A program made the position numbers and the translations under genes. A DNA stretch of 64,000 nt, taken from NCBI GenBank assembly GCA_009746045.1, contig RPFO01000041.1:9703468-9767467 (forward strand), given 5' to 3'. The notes under the pieces are model-generated. The model did not search any database, was not told the origin of the DNA, and worked only from the letters and a program-made list of their open reading frames with translations. Shown piece after piece: positions 19,174 through 29,202 of this stretch; within the stretch, counting starts at the first letter, position 1, and every line of letters starts with the position of its first letter. This DNA is from Mesostigma viride (taxonomy: Eukaryota; Streptophyta; Mesostigmatophyceae; Mesostigmatales; Mesostigmataceae).

Positions 19174-20878
19174 GGTCAACGCGCGCCCTTGGTCATCGCC
19201 ACCTTCAACGCCCGCACGCTCCAGCCCGACGCTGACCGCCGTCACTGCCTGCGCAGCGACGACTGTCAGTGCCATCGAGTCTCCAATCTTATTGGTTTCT
19301 GCATCGACAATAATATCGCCATCCTGGGAATCCAAGAACACAGGCGCACTGCATCGGCCCGCGGACCGACTGCCCTTGCTGCTGACGACATCGACGGCTG
19401 GCGGTTCTATTACGGAGGCGGCGACGGCACCGGGAACGGGGGCGTCGGTCTCCTCTGCTCCCCGCTAGCCGTACGACACATCAATGGGCGAACCCCGGCT
19501 GGTAAACGCTCGGCTCCTTGTGGCCACATTCCATTCGGTGGAGGGCCACTCGACCTACTACGCCCTGACGGTGGGCGTCGGTTACGCACCCCACTCCGGC
19601 CACCCAGAACAAGATCGCAAGGACTTCTTTGCTGCGCTGGAGAACCTGGCGAACGGCACCCCTGGTCGCAACTACCTCGCTCTGCTACTGGACGCCAACC
19701 AACGCTACCACCGGGTACTGGCGGATGTCAGCACGCCCCCAACGGTACGGTCTCCAATGCCAACACTGAACTTTTTGCTGATTTGCTTACGACATGCGAT
19801 TTTGTCACTGCCAACACCCGCTTTCCACATAGTCCAGATGCTTTGGTCACACACACCTCGCCAACTGGCGCTGAACGCTGCATCGACTATGTTGTAATGC
19901 GCAAGCGTCATCAAGAATCTGTACTAGCTGCTCGCTCGCACGTGATCCCCCTGGTGCGCTCCGATCATCGCATCGTCACCGCCCGCATCCGCCTGCGATT
20001 CCCCTCGCCCTTCCGTAAGCACATGGCACCACCTGATTTGCGCACACTGCAGTTGCTTGAGAAATCTGACGACGTTCTGGAGGACTTCCCTGAAAAACGC
20101 GCCCACACGCGCGCGGCAGAGGCGTTCGTCGACGCGCTGGACATCCCGGCCAGCCACGCCCAGCTGTTCGCCGCCGGCCCGGCATCGCCGGGCCCTTCGG
20201 CACCTCGCTGGCAAGCTGCCCGCGGCCGGGGCCCTGCTGCCCCCCCGCCGCCCGCCCCGCTTCACCAGCCTGCACCGGCTCCCCGCCGTCATCCAGGCCC
20301 GGCAAGCCCTGCGCGACAACCGCGACCCCGCCCGCTATGCCCGCCTCAAAGCCGATTACCACTCGGCCATCCGGCAGGCAACCAAGGAGCAGGAGGACCT
20401 CCATGTCCGCGAGTACTTCGCCCACCTCAAGGACCAGCACGGCAAGTACGCCTGGACCCGCCTGCGTCACGCCCAACGGCCCGCCGGCGGCGCGCAGCCG
20501 GCGCCGCGGACGCTGAGTCTCTGGCTCACCGCAGCAGCAGCTCGACCAGTGGTATTCCTCCCAGTCCCGGCTGCTCGGCGCCCCCCCGCCGCCTCCGCCG
20601 CTTGGCCCTCTGGCGGCCGCGCGCCTGGCAGTAGCGCCTGCGGATGTCCCTGCGCCGCCCACGCCGCCCGCCGCTGAGCAGGACTACACGTACCCGGCCC
20701 TGACGGAACGGTCCCCTGGCCGACCCCAACGAGCTACTGCCATTCACCGAGCTCGAGCTGAGCACCGCCGCCAAGCAACTCCGCTTCTACGCCACCGTTG
20801 GACCTGACCAGCTCCCCGCCCCGGCGATTAAGCTGACGGTGCTCACGGGGTTCCTGCTTAACGTCTGCAAACCTCAAC
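19174..20878 (+). pseudogene. LINE ORF2: APE-type endonuclease and start of RT, truncated
   Basis: An apurinic-type endonuclease domain spans about 19189-19995 in two alternating frames. It shows VIATFNART, ILGIQEHR (catalytic Glu), GNGGVGLLCSP, LLLDANQRY and the terminal LVRSDHRIV (SDH catalytic His). After a linker, 20725-20868 reads ELSTAAKQLRFYATVGPDQL, matching the entry to a LINE reverse transcriptase (GPDxLPA). The RT is cut off at about 20878, where unrelated inverted sequence begins. Frame changes near 19480 and 19740 make it non-functional. This endonuclease would nick the target for reverse transcription. Confidence 0.78.
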
Positions 20879-21591
20879 GGATCCACAACTCGCACACAGC
20901 CTTCGCCTCCTCCATAAACGTAGAAAATGAAAACTGAAGCGCACGACGCTTGGAGCCCGGTTTGTGCTGTGCGAGAGTGCTACCGAGCTCGAGGTCGTAG
21001 TCGTCGTCGTCGTCGATCACAGGGTCAGGCTGGACAGTCGTCTTTACAGCAAGGTGCCAACTGTGCGTGTTGATGTACAAAGCATGACGGAACGCCGACT
21101 CGTACAAGCGATAGTAAAAAGGAATCGATTGGTTCTGGCCCGCCAATGGTCTCGTTGCCTTGGATGATGAAACGATAATCTTCATGCAGCCTATACCGCT
21201 TGTGACGGTTGGCCACTCCTGGTATTGCTCTTTCTTTTTGACCCGCCAGTCTCAGCTGCGTTGTTATAAACTCCTTTCTATCAGCCGGACACTTTGTCCA
21301 AAAGTCAGTCCGCATTGCGCACAACTCGTCACCGTTGACCTTATCGAGGCATCGCCGACCACACTTGCACACCTGCGCACGCGTGCTTCGTGACAGATCA
21401 CTGTGCAAGCATGCGTCTGTTGTGCATTTTGCCAGCACCTCTGCTGCAGATAACCTACTAGATGCTAAGCTCCGGCGCGCTTCACCATAGCAAAAACAAC
21501 GCAACCGATGGCAATAATAGAAATTAAGAAGAATCCACAGAAGGCGCCCATCTGCGCCATTCTGCTCCATAGCCATGCTGAAACGTGCCAT
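20874..21591 (-). pseudogene. Cys-rich transposase-like reading frame, frameshifted
   Basis: On the minus strand from ATG at 21591 a frame carries CKCGRRCLDKVNGDELCAMR, TDFWTKCPADRKEFI and YRLHEDYRFI. It then continues in another frame from about 21150 (YYRLYESAFRHALYIN and an Asp tract). C-x-C...C-L followed by R..FW....R..F is a pattern I associate with N-termini of some eukaryotic transposase-like ORFs, but I cannot name the family. It abuts the truncated LINE on one side and a foldback hairpin on the other, suggesting a DNA transposon remnant. Confidence 0.35.
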
Positions 21592-21687
21592 GGCCGAAAG
21601 ATGCAGCGAAAACTAATTGATCAGCAGTCGTTTGCAATACCCCGCCCCCCTCCGCCCTCGCTTGCAATGCCAAACAGACCTTCCTTC

Positions 21688-21718
21688 CCGGGTTCCCGAC
21701 AGCTGTCGGAAACCCGGG
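21688..21718. repeat. Near-perfect 31-bp palindrome
   Basis: CCGGGTTCCCGACAGC is followed directly by its reverse complement with one mismatch (GCTGTCGGAAACCCGG). Confidence 0.8.
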
Positions 21719-21858
21719 GTCATGGCGATCTACAGTTGCAGACTAGATATGACTCATTAATAAATCCCCGCCTGGGTGGGGAACGAGCACGAGCTGTAAA
21801 TTATAGTAGAAGGCATAGCCATCATAGGCCGATCGTGCATGAGCGCTCGCACCTGCTT

Positions 21859-22025
21859 CGTCTTGGTTGTCCACGGTTACGTGGGTGTCACCGGTTACGC
21901 TTTGGACTGGAGGCCGGAATTGCTCGGGTGTCACGGTGTCACCGGTTACGCTTGAATTAAAATTATATGGCCTCCAGTCCAAAGCGTAACCGGTGACACC
22001 CACGTAACCGTTGACAACCAAGACG
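21859..22025. repeat. Foldback: perfect 57-bp inverted repeat with 53-bp loop
   Basis: Arms 21859-21915 and 21969-22025 are exact reverse complements by eye; the arm starts CGTCTTGGTTGTCCACGGTT. The loop carries a third partial copy of the GTGTCACCGGTTACGCTT block. A smaller hairpin (GTTGAGTT / AACTCAAC) follows at about 22027-22055. Confidence 0.9.
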
Positions 22026-22250
22026 AGTTGAGTTGAGTTGAAAACTCAACTCTGACAACGCATTTTTCTGTGAGTTGATGAATTAATACACGCGGATAAA
22101 TGTGTTATATGGCATTCATGGGTGTCGGCACGGTCGTCTGAATAGTACATCATATTTATAGCTGCCGGAGGTTGATTTTAGTCGATTTTGTACGATATAT
22201 GATTCGGCAGATTCGCTATAGATGGCCGGCCTGAGATGAAGTAGTTTGGA

Positions 22251-22608
22251 ATGGATAGCGAACAAGACCTCATTGCGGAAGCTGTCAAGGCAGTTGAGTC
22301 GGATGCAGAACACATTGCACACACAGCGGATGGTGCGATTGAGGGTGAAGAGGCCAAGAACGGGCAGGCTCACGACTCGGGTGACAACAGGGAGGAGATA
22401 CATAAACAACGCTGCTGAAAAGGATGCAGCCGTAGTTGACATGCACTGCCAGGCCAAATTTAATAGCCATGTAGTGTCGGGGGTCCACGTCCCCGGGGCT
22501 TGTAAGGAGCTAGAAAGAAGGGCCGAAGAGTCAGATTCACATAAGGAGCCCACGCCTTCTCATGAGGAAAGACTAGGGAGTGCGCCGGCCAAGCAGGACA
22601 GACAAACG
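22251..22608 (+). pseudogene. Unrecognised gene, putative exon 1
   Basis: A good ATG (22251) opens MDSEQDLIAEAVKAVESDAE and runs in frame until about 22405, then shifts one base into a frame continuing NNAAEKDAAVVDMHCQAKF to a splice donor ACG|GTAAATG at 22609. Acidic and helical in composition. The donor phase (0) matches the acceptor proposed at 22755. Not recognised. The frameshift suggests a pseudogene or a sequence error. Confidence 0.35.
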
Positions 22609-22754
22609 GTAAATGTTAATTATCTGCCGGCACTAACAGTATCCGTAGTCTACTAGCAATCGTTGACATGTTCATATGCTTGAGCTACTGGCTTGCTGCC
22701 TCTCAAGCCTTGCTTCGTTCAGTTCGTTGCATTGCTGATGGTTTGTCACTGCAG

Positions 22755-23504
22755 ACACAACCAGCAACCTGCTTGGTGAAATACGATACCTGGTTGGCCT
22801 CGCACATAAGAAAGGCCGACAGTACTGTTGCTCGTGGCAAACGAGGCCTCACGGTCATCCGGATTATACCCCTGGGTGGATCTCTTCCAGAGGGATTCAC
22901 CTTGGATGAGGGGGAGTATACCTTGACAGTGCCTGAGTCAGAGCTCATACGTACCAGCTTCAGATTTCCACAAGGTGCCACCAGCGAAAGGGATGAATGG
23001 CCACCTAATCAGCAAGTCTGGGTTCCCAACGCAGCATCTCACGTGTGTCACCATGTGCAGCAACCTAAAGCCAACAACCTTCTGAATTGGAAGTGTAGGT
23101 TCCTTCAGTGGAATCGACGAGACGAAGTTACTGCGTGACCTAGGTGCGGTGGCTGCCCGTGATGTTTATCAACGGGTGGTCATTATCGCCCTCATACATT
23201 TGCGAAACCAGAGTGAGAGCCGAGGCCAGCCCACATGGGCAGCACTGGGTGCGCCCTATATATGGCTATATAAAGGCCGTACGCAGGGATCTGGGAGGTA
23301 ACCACATCCGGAGAAATACGTGCTGCGTGGTGCTACCCATCCCGCCTGCGTGTCGATGCTGATGCAACGGCTTTTCTCCACGATACATCAAGCGCCACTT
23401 TGGTGGAGGCCGTGAAGGGAGCAGCGTCATTGCTGACTCGCGACGAAACACGCGTAAAGACACTGTTGGACTCCATGTCAAAGAAGAAAGGAGATGGCTA
23501 TTGT
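22755..23504 (+). pseudogene. Unrecognised gene, putative middle exon(s), frameshifted
   Basis: Starts after the acceptor CACTGCAG (22754) in phase 0. Segments in order: YDTWLASHIRKADSTVARG, LTVIRIIPLGGSLPEGFTL, then in a second frame DETKLLRDLGAVAARDVYQR with PTWAALGAPYIWLYKG, then in a third frame LRVDADATAFLHDTSSATL and LLTRDETRVKTLLDSM, ending at a consensus donor TGT|GTAAGT (23505). Good codon character in all pieces argues for one coding region broken by indels. No domain recognised. Confidence 0.4.
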
Positions 23505-23658
23505 GTAAGTACATGCCTTTAACCCCATTGAATGCAGCAATTATGCAGGAATCGGGTATTTGTCTACCAACTGCAAGCTTTTTATGTCCATATCATTGAC
23601 AGTTGCATTTTGATGCCACATCTATGCACGCGCTTGCAATATTTATCCCTCCGTGCAG

Positions 23659-23938
23659 GTGCTTGCTGTCAAGCCGGCCCGCAAACCCGGGAAAGGAGCG
23701 GCAGGGGCGGAGGATGGAGAACGAGAAGAGGAAGAAGGAGAAACAGCCGAAGCAGCAACAGAAGAAGAAGACGACCAAGAAGAGGAGGAGGAAGAAGAAG
23801 AAGGAGGAGGAGGAGAAGAAGGAGGAGGTGGGCGCGGTGGGATGTCGTACGAGCTCGATGAGGAGGACGGCGGCAAAGAGGCTGGCGAGAGGGCTTATGC
23901 CAGCAGCGAAGGCGAATCCCCTCTTCTAAAAAAGCGTA
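23659..23938 (+). pseudogene. Unrecognised gene, acidic exon cut by the pogo-like insertion
   Basis: Begins after the acceptor TCCGTGCAG (23658), in phase with the preceding donor. Encodes a short basic stretch (VLAVKPARKPGKG), a long Glu/Gly tract and GGMSYELDEEDGGKEAGERA, ending in SPLLKKRT exactly at the TA where the transposon enters (23937-23938). If the element is removed leaving one TA, the frame continues without a shift into 31316 onward (KSSKGAKNKRQKP). Confidence 0.45.
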
Positions 23939-24479
23939 CAGGGCAGCTCACGTAGGTGGGACAGTGTCCCAAGTCCGGTAGGTGGGACAAATTCAGCAAA
24001 CTGGGACATGTTCAGGTGTCCCACCTAACTGAAATTATGTCCCACCTTGTCGAATTTGGAAAAACATGGTGTCCCACCTACTGGCATTTGTGATACACGT
24101 CTGTCTCACCTACCCGAACTTGAAGCTGTGTCCCACCTAACTGTATTCTGATCTGTAACTGTAAGTTTCTATGTGTCCCACCTTTCTGAATGTAGTGGCT
24201 ACGCACATATGGGCTCTATGTGTCATACTCCTACATATGTTATACATACATGTCCCTATTACTCCTATTATGGGGCATGCTACCTATTCTGCACGTTTGC
24301 TCATGGCGTAGGGACACTTGATCTGTGTGCAACCGATAATACGCTGGAAATTAAATCAATCAAGTGCAAATATGGTAGTTCTTGCAGATTTGTATGATGT
24401 CCAACATTGTTATTGTTATATGGTGCATGGGGGTGTAAGGTGATGGGGGTGGGGTTAGAACCCCCCACCCCCACCCCAC

Positions 24480-24751
24480 TTCACCGCACTTCACCCCACT
24501 TCACCCCACTTCACCCCACTTCACCCCACTTCACCCCACTTCACCCCACTTCACCCCACTTCCCACCCCCCACCCCCACCCCCACCCCCACCCCCACCCA
24601 CCCCCACCCCCACCCCCACCCCCACCCCCCCACCCCCACCCCCACCCCCACCCCCACCCCCACCCCCACCCCCACCCCCACCCCCCCCCCACCCCCACCC
24701 CCACCCCCACCCCACCCCCACCCCACCCCCATCCCCACCCCCACCCCCACC
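24480..24751 (+). repeat. (CCCCACTTCA)n and (CCCCCA)n tract in pogo copy I
   Basis: About eight 10-bp CCCCACTTCA units followed by a CCCACC/CCCCCA tract. The same two-part array is at 42585-42822 in copy II, so it is part of the element. Confidence 0.93.
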
Positions 24752-24817
24752 ATATAACAACAACATAACAACACCACGATAAGAAATGACATCGTGGTGC
24801 AGTCGCCACCGCCATCA

Positions 24818-25018
24818 TCAAGGAGATAACCTGCGCAGGCCAGAAATCGGGAGAATCCGGGCAATCATGTACAAGACAACAGGCTCCAGGTCAGTCAAGC
24901 GCTCGTACGTGCGAAACTTGATGACTGGGTCTGCAATCGCCATAATCCAAGTGATGCACATGTACAACCACGTCATAACTCGGAAGCTTTGGATTAGGAT
25001 CATAAAAGATTGACTCAA
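24818..25018 (-). CDS. Short minus-strand frame conserved in both pogo copies
   Basis: A 66-codon frame (start 25018) reading SFMILIQSFRVMTWLYMCIT and ending ARILPISGLRRLSP. The copy II equivalent (42888-43088) differs at one residue (T to A). Its last 13 residues recur in the 95-bp repeats at 5187 and 37445. It may be an exon or only conserved element DNA; no function assigned. Confidence 0.3.
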   Translation of the reverse strand: MSQSFMILIQSFRVMTWLYMCITWIMAIADPVIKFRTYERLTDLEPVVLYMIARILPISGLRRLSP

Positions 25019-25690
25019 ACAATTATCGTGCTAGCAAGCTGTGGGCAAGAGAATGCATCCATGGTTGTTGTAATGGTGTAAAAAGGGTGCCAGATTTTCA
25101 AGTAAGGAATCATGAATAACCATGCCGCACCTCATGGCCATGCATATACATGGTGGCAAAAAATTTCACATCATCCACACGGCCATGTGTGTGCCTGCAC
25201 GTGTATGGTTGTGAAAATTGACAGCATTTTTAATATGCACACGCCCACGTATGCATGATTGCCTATGACGTCCACGCAGGCATTAAAATTCACAAGGCCT
25301 CGCATTCGATCGTGCTTGCAAAAAACTGTCCATCAACACAATGCGCCTAGCCTGCAGCCTGCATGTAGTGCATGGTTGCACAAAACAGAACTACATGAAC
25401 ACAATGAATGAATGCGCAAACTTTAATTGTGCCCACACTTGCCCCAAACTGAACAACGCGGTTATAATGCACATGGCCTCACATTTACTCATGCGAAAAC
25501 CCTTTAAGCATCAGCACAATGGCCATCATGGGGAACCCAGCAACGGGATTCGTGATTGGAAGGATTCTGAATCACGCACCTATGTTCAGTCATATTTGCA
25601 AAGAACCGACATCGGGTTGACCTGAGCTGACGTCTGGTTCGCCCACGGACCACTCTTCGTCACTGGAATTCCCTTCATTATCCTCAGAAC

Positions 25691-26116
25691 TTAATTGGGC
25701 TCAGAGCTTGAACCAGCTGCGACGTGTAGAAACTGCCCCGGCTGCTTGGTCGGTAAGAAAATGCATTTCTGGTTGCGCACCAGCTTCCAAAACTTCTCCG
25801 AATCCCCGGAATCTGAAGACCCCCCGGAATCTGTTCTTGCCAAAACGGCCTCCGCTTCATTCCCTTGCCGGTTGTGAGTCTCAGAAGCCAAGGATGCAGA
25901 AGCTGGTTGTTCTTCCTGGATCACTGTAAGACCTGAAGGCGATGCCTTGGTACTCATGTCCTCATCATTTGTAGAGGACGCTAGGTCTGGGGTGGAGTTC
26001 AACTCATCATCAACATCAACGCTGGGCTGGACCTTCACCGGTGTAGAGGCCCCGGAAGCTGCCTCATAAGCAGCCTCCGAATCTGCCTCTGAACCATGAT
26101 GAAGCGCTTTATCCAT
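25691..26116 (-). CDS. Acidic second ORF of the pogo-like element
   Basis: A 141-codon frame on the strand opposite to the transposase, starting at 26116 about 450 bp upstream of and divergent from the transposase start. Rich in Glu, Asp and Ser (MDKALHHGSEADSEAAYEAA, then VDVDDELNSTPDLASS and DSGGSSDSGDSEKFWKL), so probably disordered with a hydrophobic C-terminus (FLPTKQPGQFLHVAAG). Nearly the same protein is encoded in copy II, where a 1-base deletion alters only the end. Accessory second proteins are known in several DNA transposons; the role here is unknown. Confidence 0.55.
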   Translation of the reverse strand: MDKALHHGSEADSEAAYEAASGASTPVKVQPSVDVDDELNSTPDLASSTNDEDMSTKASPSGLTVIQEEQPASASLASETHNRQGNEAEAVLARTDSGGSSDSGDSEKFWKLVRNQKCIFLPTKQPGQFLHVAAGSSSEPN

Positions 26117-26567
26117 CGTTTCAAGAAGAAAAACAAGCTATATGTACCGCTGCTCACGTAGTGTAAGTATTTATGCAGTTAACGATACTTGATAATAAAG
26201 CCACGTCGAATTATATACAATACGTATGTGCGGTGTAGTGAAATATTGGTCTTGGTAGTGATATGTGACCACTTGTGTGTGTACACAGTACAGTACACCT
26301 TGCTGCGTTGGTCGGTGGGATGTCGCATCCACAATAAACGTACATCAGTATACGTGGCACTGTAGGCGCCCCACCTTATGAATTCCCCTTATGCCGGCGT
26401 AAATGGTGTAAGGAGGTGAGAGAGGTACACGCTGGCTACGTACGTTGGCACGTGACTTTTGTTAGAGAGTGCTAGTCAGCTGCATCAGTTAATGATCAAT
26501 TAACTAATTATTGAACACGTGACTGCATCCGTGGTCTGAGGTCTCTAACTACATACGGTGAGCCGCT

Positions 26568-27131
26568 ATGGCGAGCGGCTCAGGCGAGCCGGAGTGCAGT
26601 CCATCATCCGCAGGGCCAGCTGTCGGCGGCTCGGGTGATGCCCCGGCCCGCAGGTCTGGACCTGCAAGCGTTCTTGGGCCGCATGTCACCGAGCTGGACG
26701 AGGGAAAAGCAACTACGACAGGCAGGGCTGACCACGGCATCAGATGCGGGGCTGGTAAACTCCGACAAACCAGCTGACAAGGGCGAAAAAGTAAGCCGTG
26801 CGCCGCGAGATGAAATTACGTTCAGGGATGTGCGCACCAAGCGGAAGATTCTGGACGCCTTTCACGATAGCGGATTGTCGCGCGCAGCGCCAATTAATCT
26901 GCAAAACTAGCGACCCCCCCATCCCGATTTCAACCTTCAACCGCATGCTCACAGAGGAGGCGGCCATCAAGGCTGCAGCAGACAACCCCAAGCTAGCGGG
27001 GAAGAAGTGCCCAAGTCGTGTCAGAAACCCGACTACGGCCAAGTTTCCCTTGGTGGAGAAAGAGGACGTGGCCACTGAGATTCGCGAGTATCGGAGCAAG
27101 GGGTACATGGTCAACCGCGCGCTTGTGCGCG
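26568..27131 (+). pseudogene. Pogo-like transposase exon 1 (HTH / CENP-B region), copy I
   Basis: ATG at 26568, then the coding continues through three frames because of indels. Key segments: LTTASDAGLVNSDKPADKG, a psq-type helix-turn-helix TKRKILDAFHDSGLS with IPISTFNRML, then FPLVEKEDVATEIREYRSKG and MVNRALVR, the start of the CENP-B-type DNA-binding domain. The exon ends at GCGC|GCAAGT, a GC donor here versus a consensus GTAAGT in copy II. Confidence 0.7.
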
Positions 27132-27563
27132 CAAGTTTATTTCCATCATAATTGTCGGTATTTTTCCTGCTGCGCGCATTTTGTACATGTCGCAGTACTA
27201 GTTTGCTGAGTTTCGATTGTTTCATGAGTATGCAGCCCGGCCCCGTGAGAATTTGACGTGGAAGAGCCGAAAGTATGTAATGGTCTTCTTCGTTGCATGC
27301 AGCCAAATGATGCAGCGTAACCACCCAGCAACGGGTGATCATGAATGAAGGGTTGGAAACTAGCAGTCTTGCTCATTCCTTGGCGATATCCCAGCTGCCC
27401 CCCCTTTATTTGAAAGATATATTGCTCATGATGCAGGGCAATGTCACGAGATCATCAGTTGGGCTTAAGCAGCTACCTGCACCAAAGAAACCTTTTTTGC
27501 TGCCTAAAATGTTCTTCTTGTCCTGTTTTAATATTTGTTTGTGCAATGCATGTTGTGCTGCAG

Positions 27564-28490
27564 AACATGATGTTCAAGTCCATGCGCAAGCTTAACCCCG
27601 AGAATGCGAAAGTTTTCGTGTGCAGCGACGGCTTCTTGACCAAGTTTCGGCTCAGGCACGGCTTCACAACCCGCCTTCCCACCAATGTGAAGTCCCAGGC
27701 ACGCTCAGCTGAGGAGAAGATGGCGATCATGGAAGGGTTCGTCGAGAGGGTGCAAGGCTACATCGTGTCCATGCCTCACAAGGGCAGCGCGGACCATCCG
27801 GTCAACGAATTCGACGAGGTGTGGGGCAACTTCCCATCGTGGCTCAGATGGTGCTTCGATGAAACTCCCGCAACTTTCAACAACCTTGCGAGAGAGACGT
27901 GGGACGAGAAGGGGAAAAAGGAGGTGTGGGTGGCAGGCCAGGCGGGTTCAGCATCGGACAAACGCTGGTGCAGTGATTGAGATGAGGCTGGCGGACGAGA
28001 GGCGCAAGAAGGATGAAGATGAGGCACGCGAAAAGAAAGCGTCGCGGAAGGGGGGGATTGGCGAGGTGGGGTCAGTGAAGGCACCCAACAAGGCGGGGGC
28101 AAGCAAGAAGGCTGGAGCAGTGAAGGCAACCGGGGACAAGGCCGGATGTGGGGCAGCTGACGTGGTGGGAAGGGGGGGGGCAGCCGACCAGGTGGGGGCA
28201 GCAGGGGTCGGCAACCCAGCCGCGGGAGCACCACCACCAACGGATCAGGCCACCCGCCCAGCCAAGAAAAATTCCAAGCCTTCTCTCCCTCCTCTCGAGC
28301 TTCCGCCACAGCGCACTGTGGCAAAGCATGCCGAGGTGCTGACAACGGCGGACTGCATGGGCCAAATACCAGGTTTTCACCTTGTATGGTGACGGCCTGA
28401 CGTACTACGGAAACCCTGACCCACAGGACCCGTATGCAAAGAAATATAAAAACCACTGGCGCATGGTGGTCAAGTTAGTATCGTTGCATG
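27564..28490 (+). pseudogene. Pogo-like transposase exon 2 (CENP-B end and partial DDE), copy I
   Basis: Starts after acceptor GTGCTGCAG. Contains SDGFLTKFRLRHGFTTRLP (CENP-B-type second helix-turn-helix), then WLRWCFDETPATFNNLARET, whose FDET supplies the first acid of the DDE catalytic triad. Soon after VWVAGQAGSASDKR the frame breaks and the text passes to NAGAVIEMRLADERRKKDED and a low-complexity tail, so the rest of the DDE domain appears deleted. After another shift comes VFTLYGDGLTYYGNPDPQDP with a donor near 28472. Not a functional transposase. Most of this exon is missing in copy II. Confidence 0.72.
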
Positions 28491-28659
28491 GGTTGGCTCC
28501 AAGATATACTGGACCATTTATGTGACAAGAATGTACACTCTGTATGTAACTCTGCAAACCCATGCCATGTGTGACTAGGTAGCATGCAGTACATATGTCT
28601 ACCGCACACATGCGACAGGTCACGTCGGCATGATCAAATGGGCCAACATATTAGTAGGT

Positions 28660-28955
28660 GTATGAGCACACACACATCACACATCACACATCACACATCA
28701 CACACACACACACATCACACATCACGCACACATCACACACACACACACACACACATCACGCGTACATCACACGTACATATGCACTGTCACACGCACACGC
28801 ACCACAACACAGGGACGCACCCCCCCACCCCCCACACCCCCCACCCCCCCCACCCCCCCCACCCCACCACCACCACGTACCGCCGCCGCCGCCGCCACCA
28901 CCACCACCACCACAACAACAACAACAACCACCACCACCACCACCACCATTGTACT
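28660..28955 (+). repeat. CA/CATCACA, CCCCCA and CCACCA/CAACAA microsatellites, copy I intron
   Basis: Compound simple-sequence tract in the last transposase intron; counterpart in copy II at 46515-46795. Confidence 0.93.
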
Positions 28956-29018
28956 TCGCATTTGTAATGCATTATTATGGTGTGTGGTTGTGTGTCTTGG
29001 CACGTTTCTTATGTGCAG

Positions 29019-29115
29019 GTACCCTAAACAGGATGAGCAGAAGCGCACGGAAAGGGTGAAGCAAACGTTTGTGATCGCTGACTACGGAGTCGCATGGTGC
29101 CTTGTTGCGATGTAG
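29019..29115 (+). pseudogene. Pogo-like transposase last exon, copy I
   Basis: After acceptor TTATGTGCAG the frame reads KQDEQKRTERVKQTFVIADY and GVAWCLVAM to a TAG at 29113-29115. It joins in phase to the preceding exon through codon AAG. The same exon is at 46864-46959 in copy II, where QDEQ is frameshifted. Confidence 0.55.
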
Positions 29116-29202
29116 ACTTTTCCCTGTGGGCCCAACTGCCCTTCATGATTGTAATATCTGGCCATCATGTTGTAAACGGAGGTATTAGGGTTGCGTCATT
29201 AA

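Noticed and set aside
24407-24864. Pro/His/Thr-rich and Gly/Val-rich frames (also 42447-42934)
   Set aside because: Simple-sequence CCCCCA tract inside the transposon; both strands open.
28660-28955. CRISPR-like regular repeats of CATCACACA
   Set aside because: A compound microsatellite without unique spacers, in a eukaryotic transposon intron.
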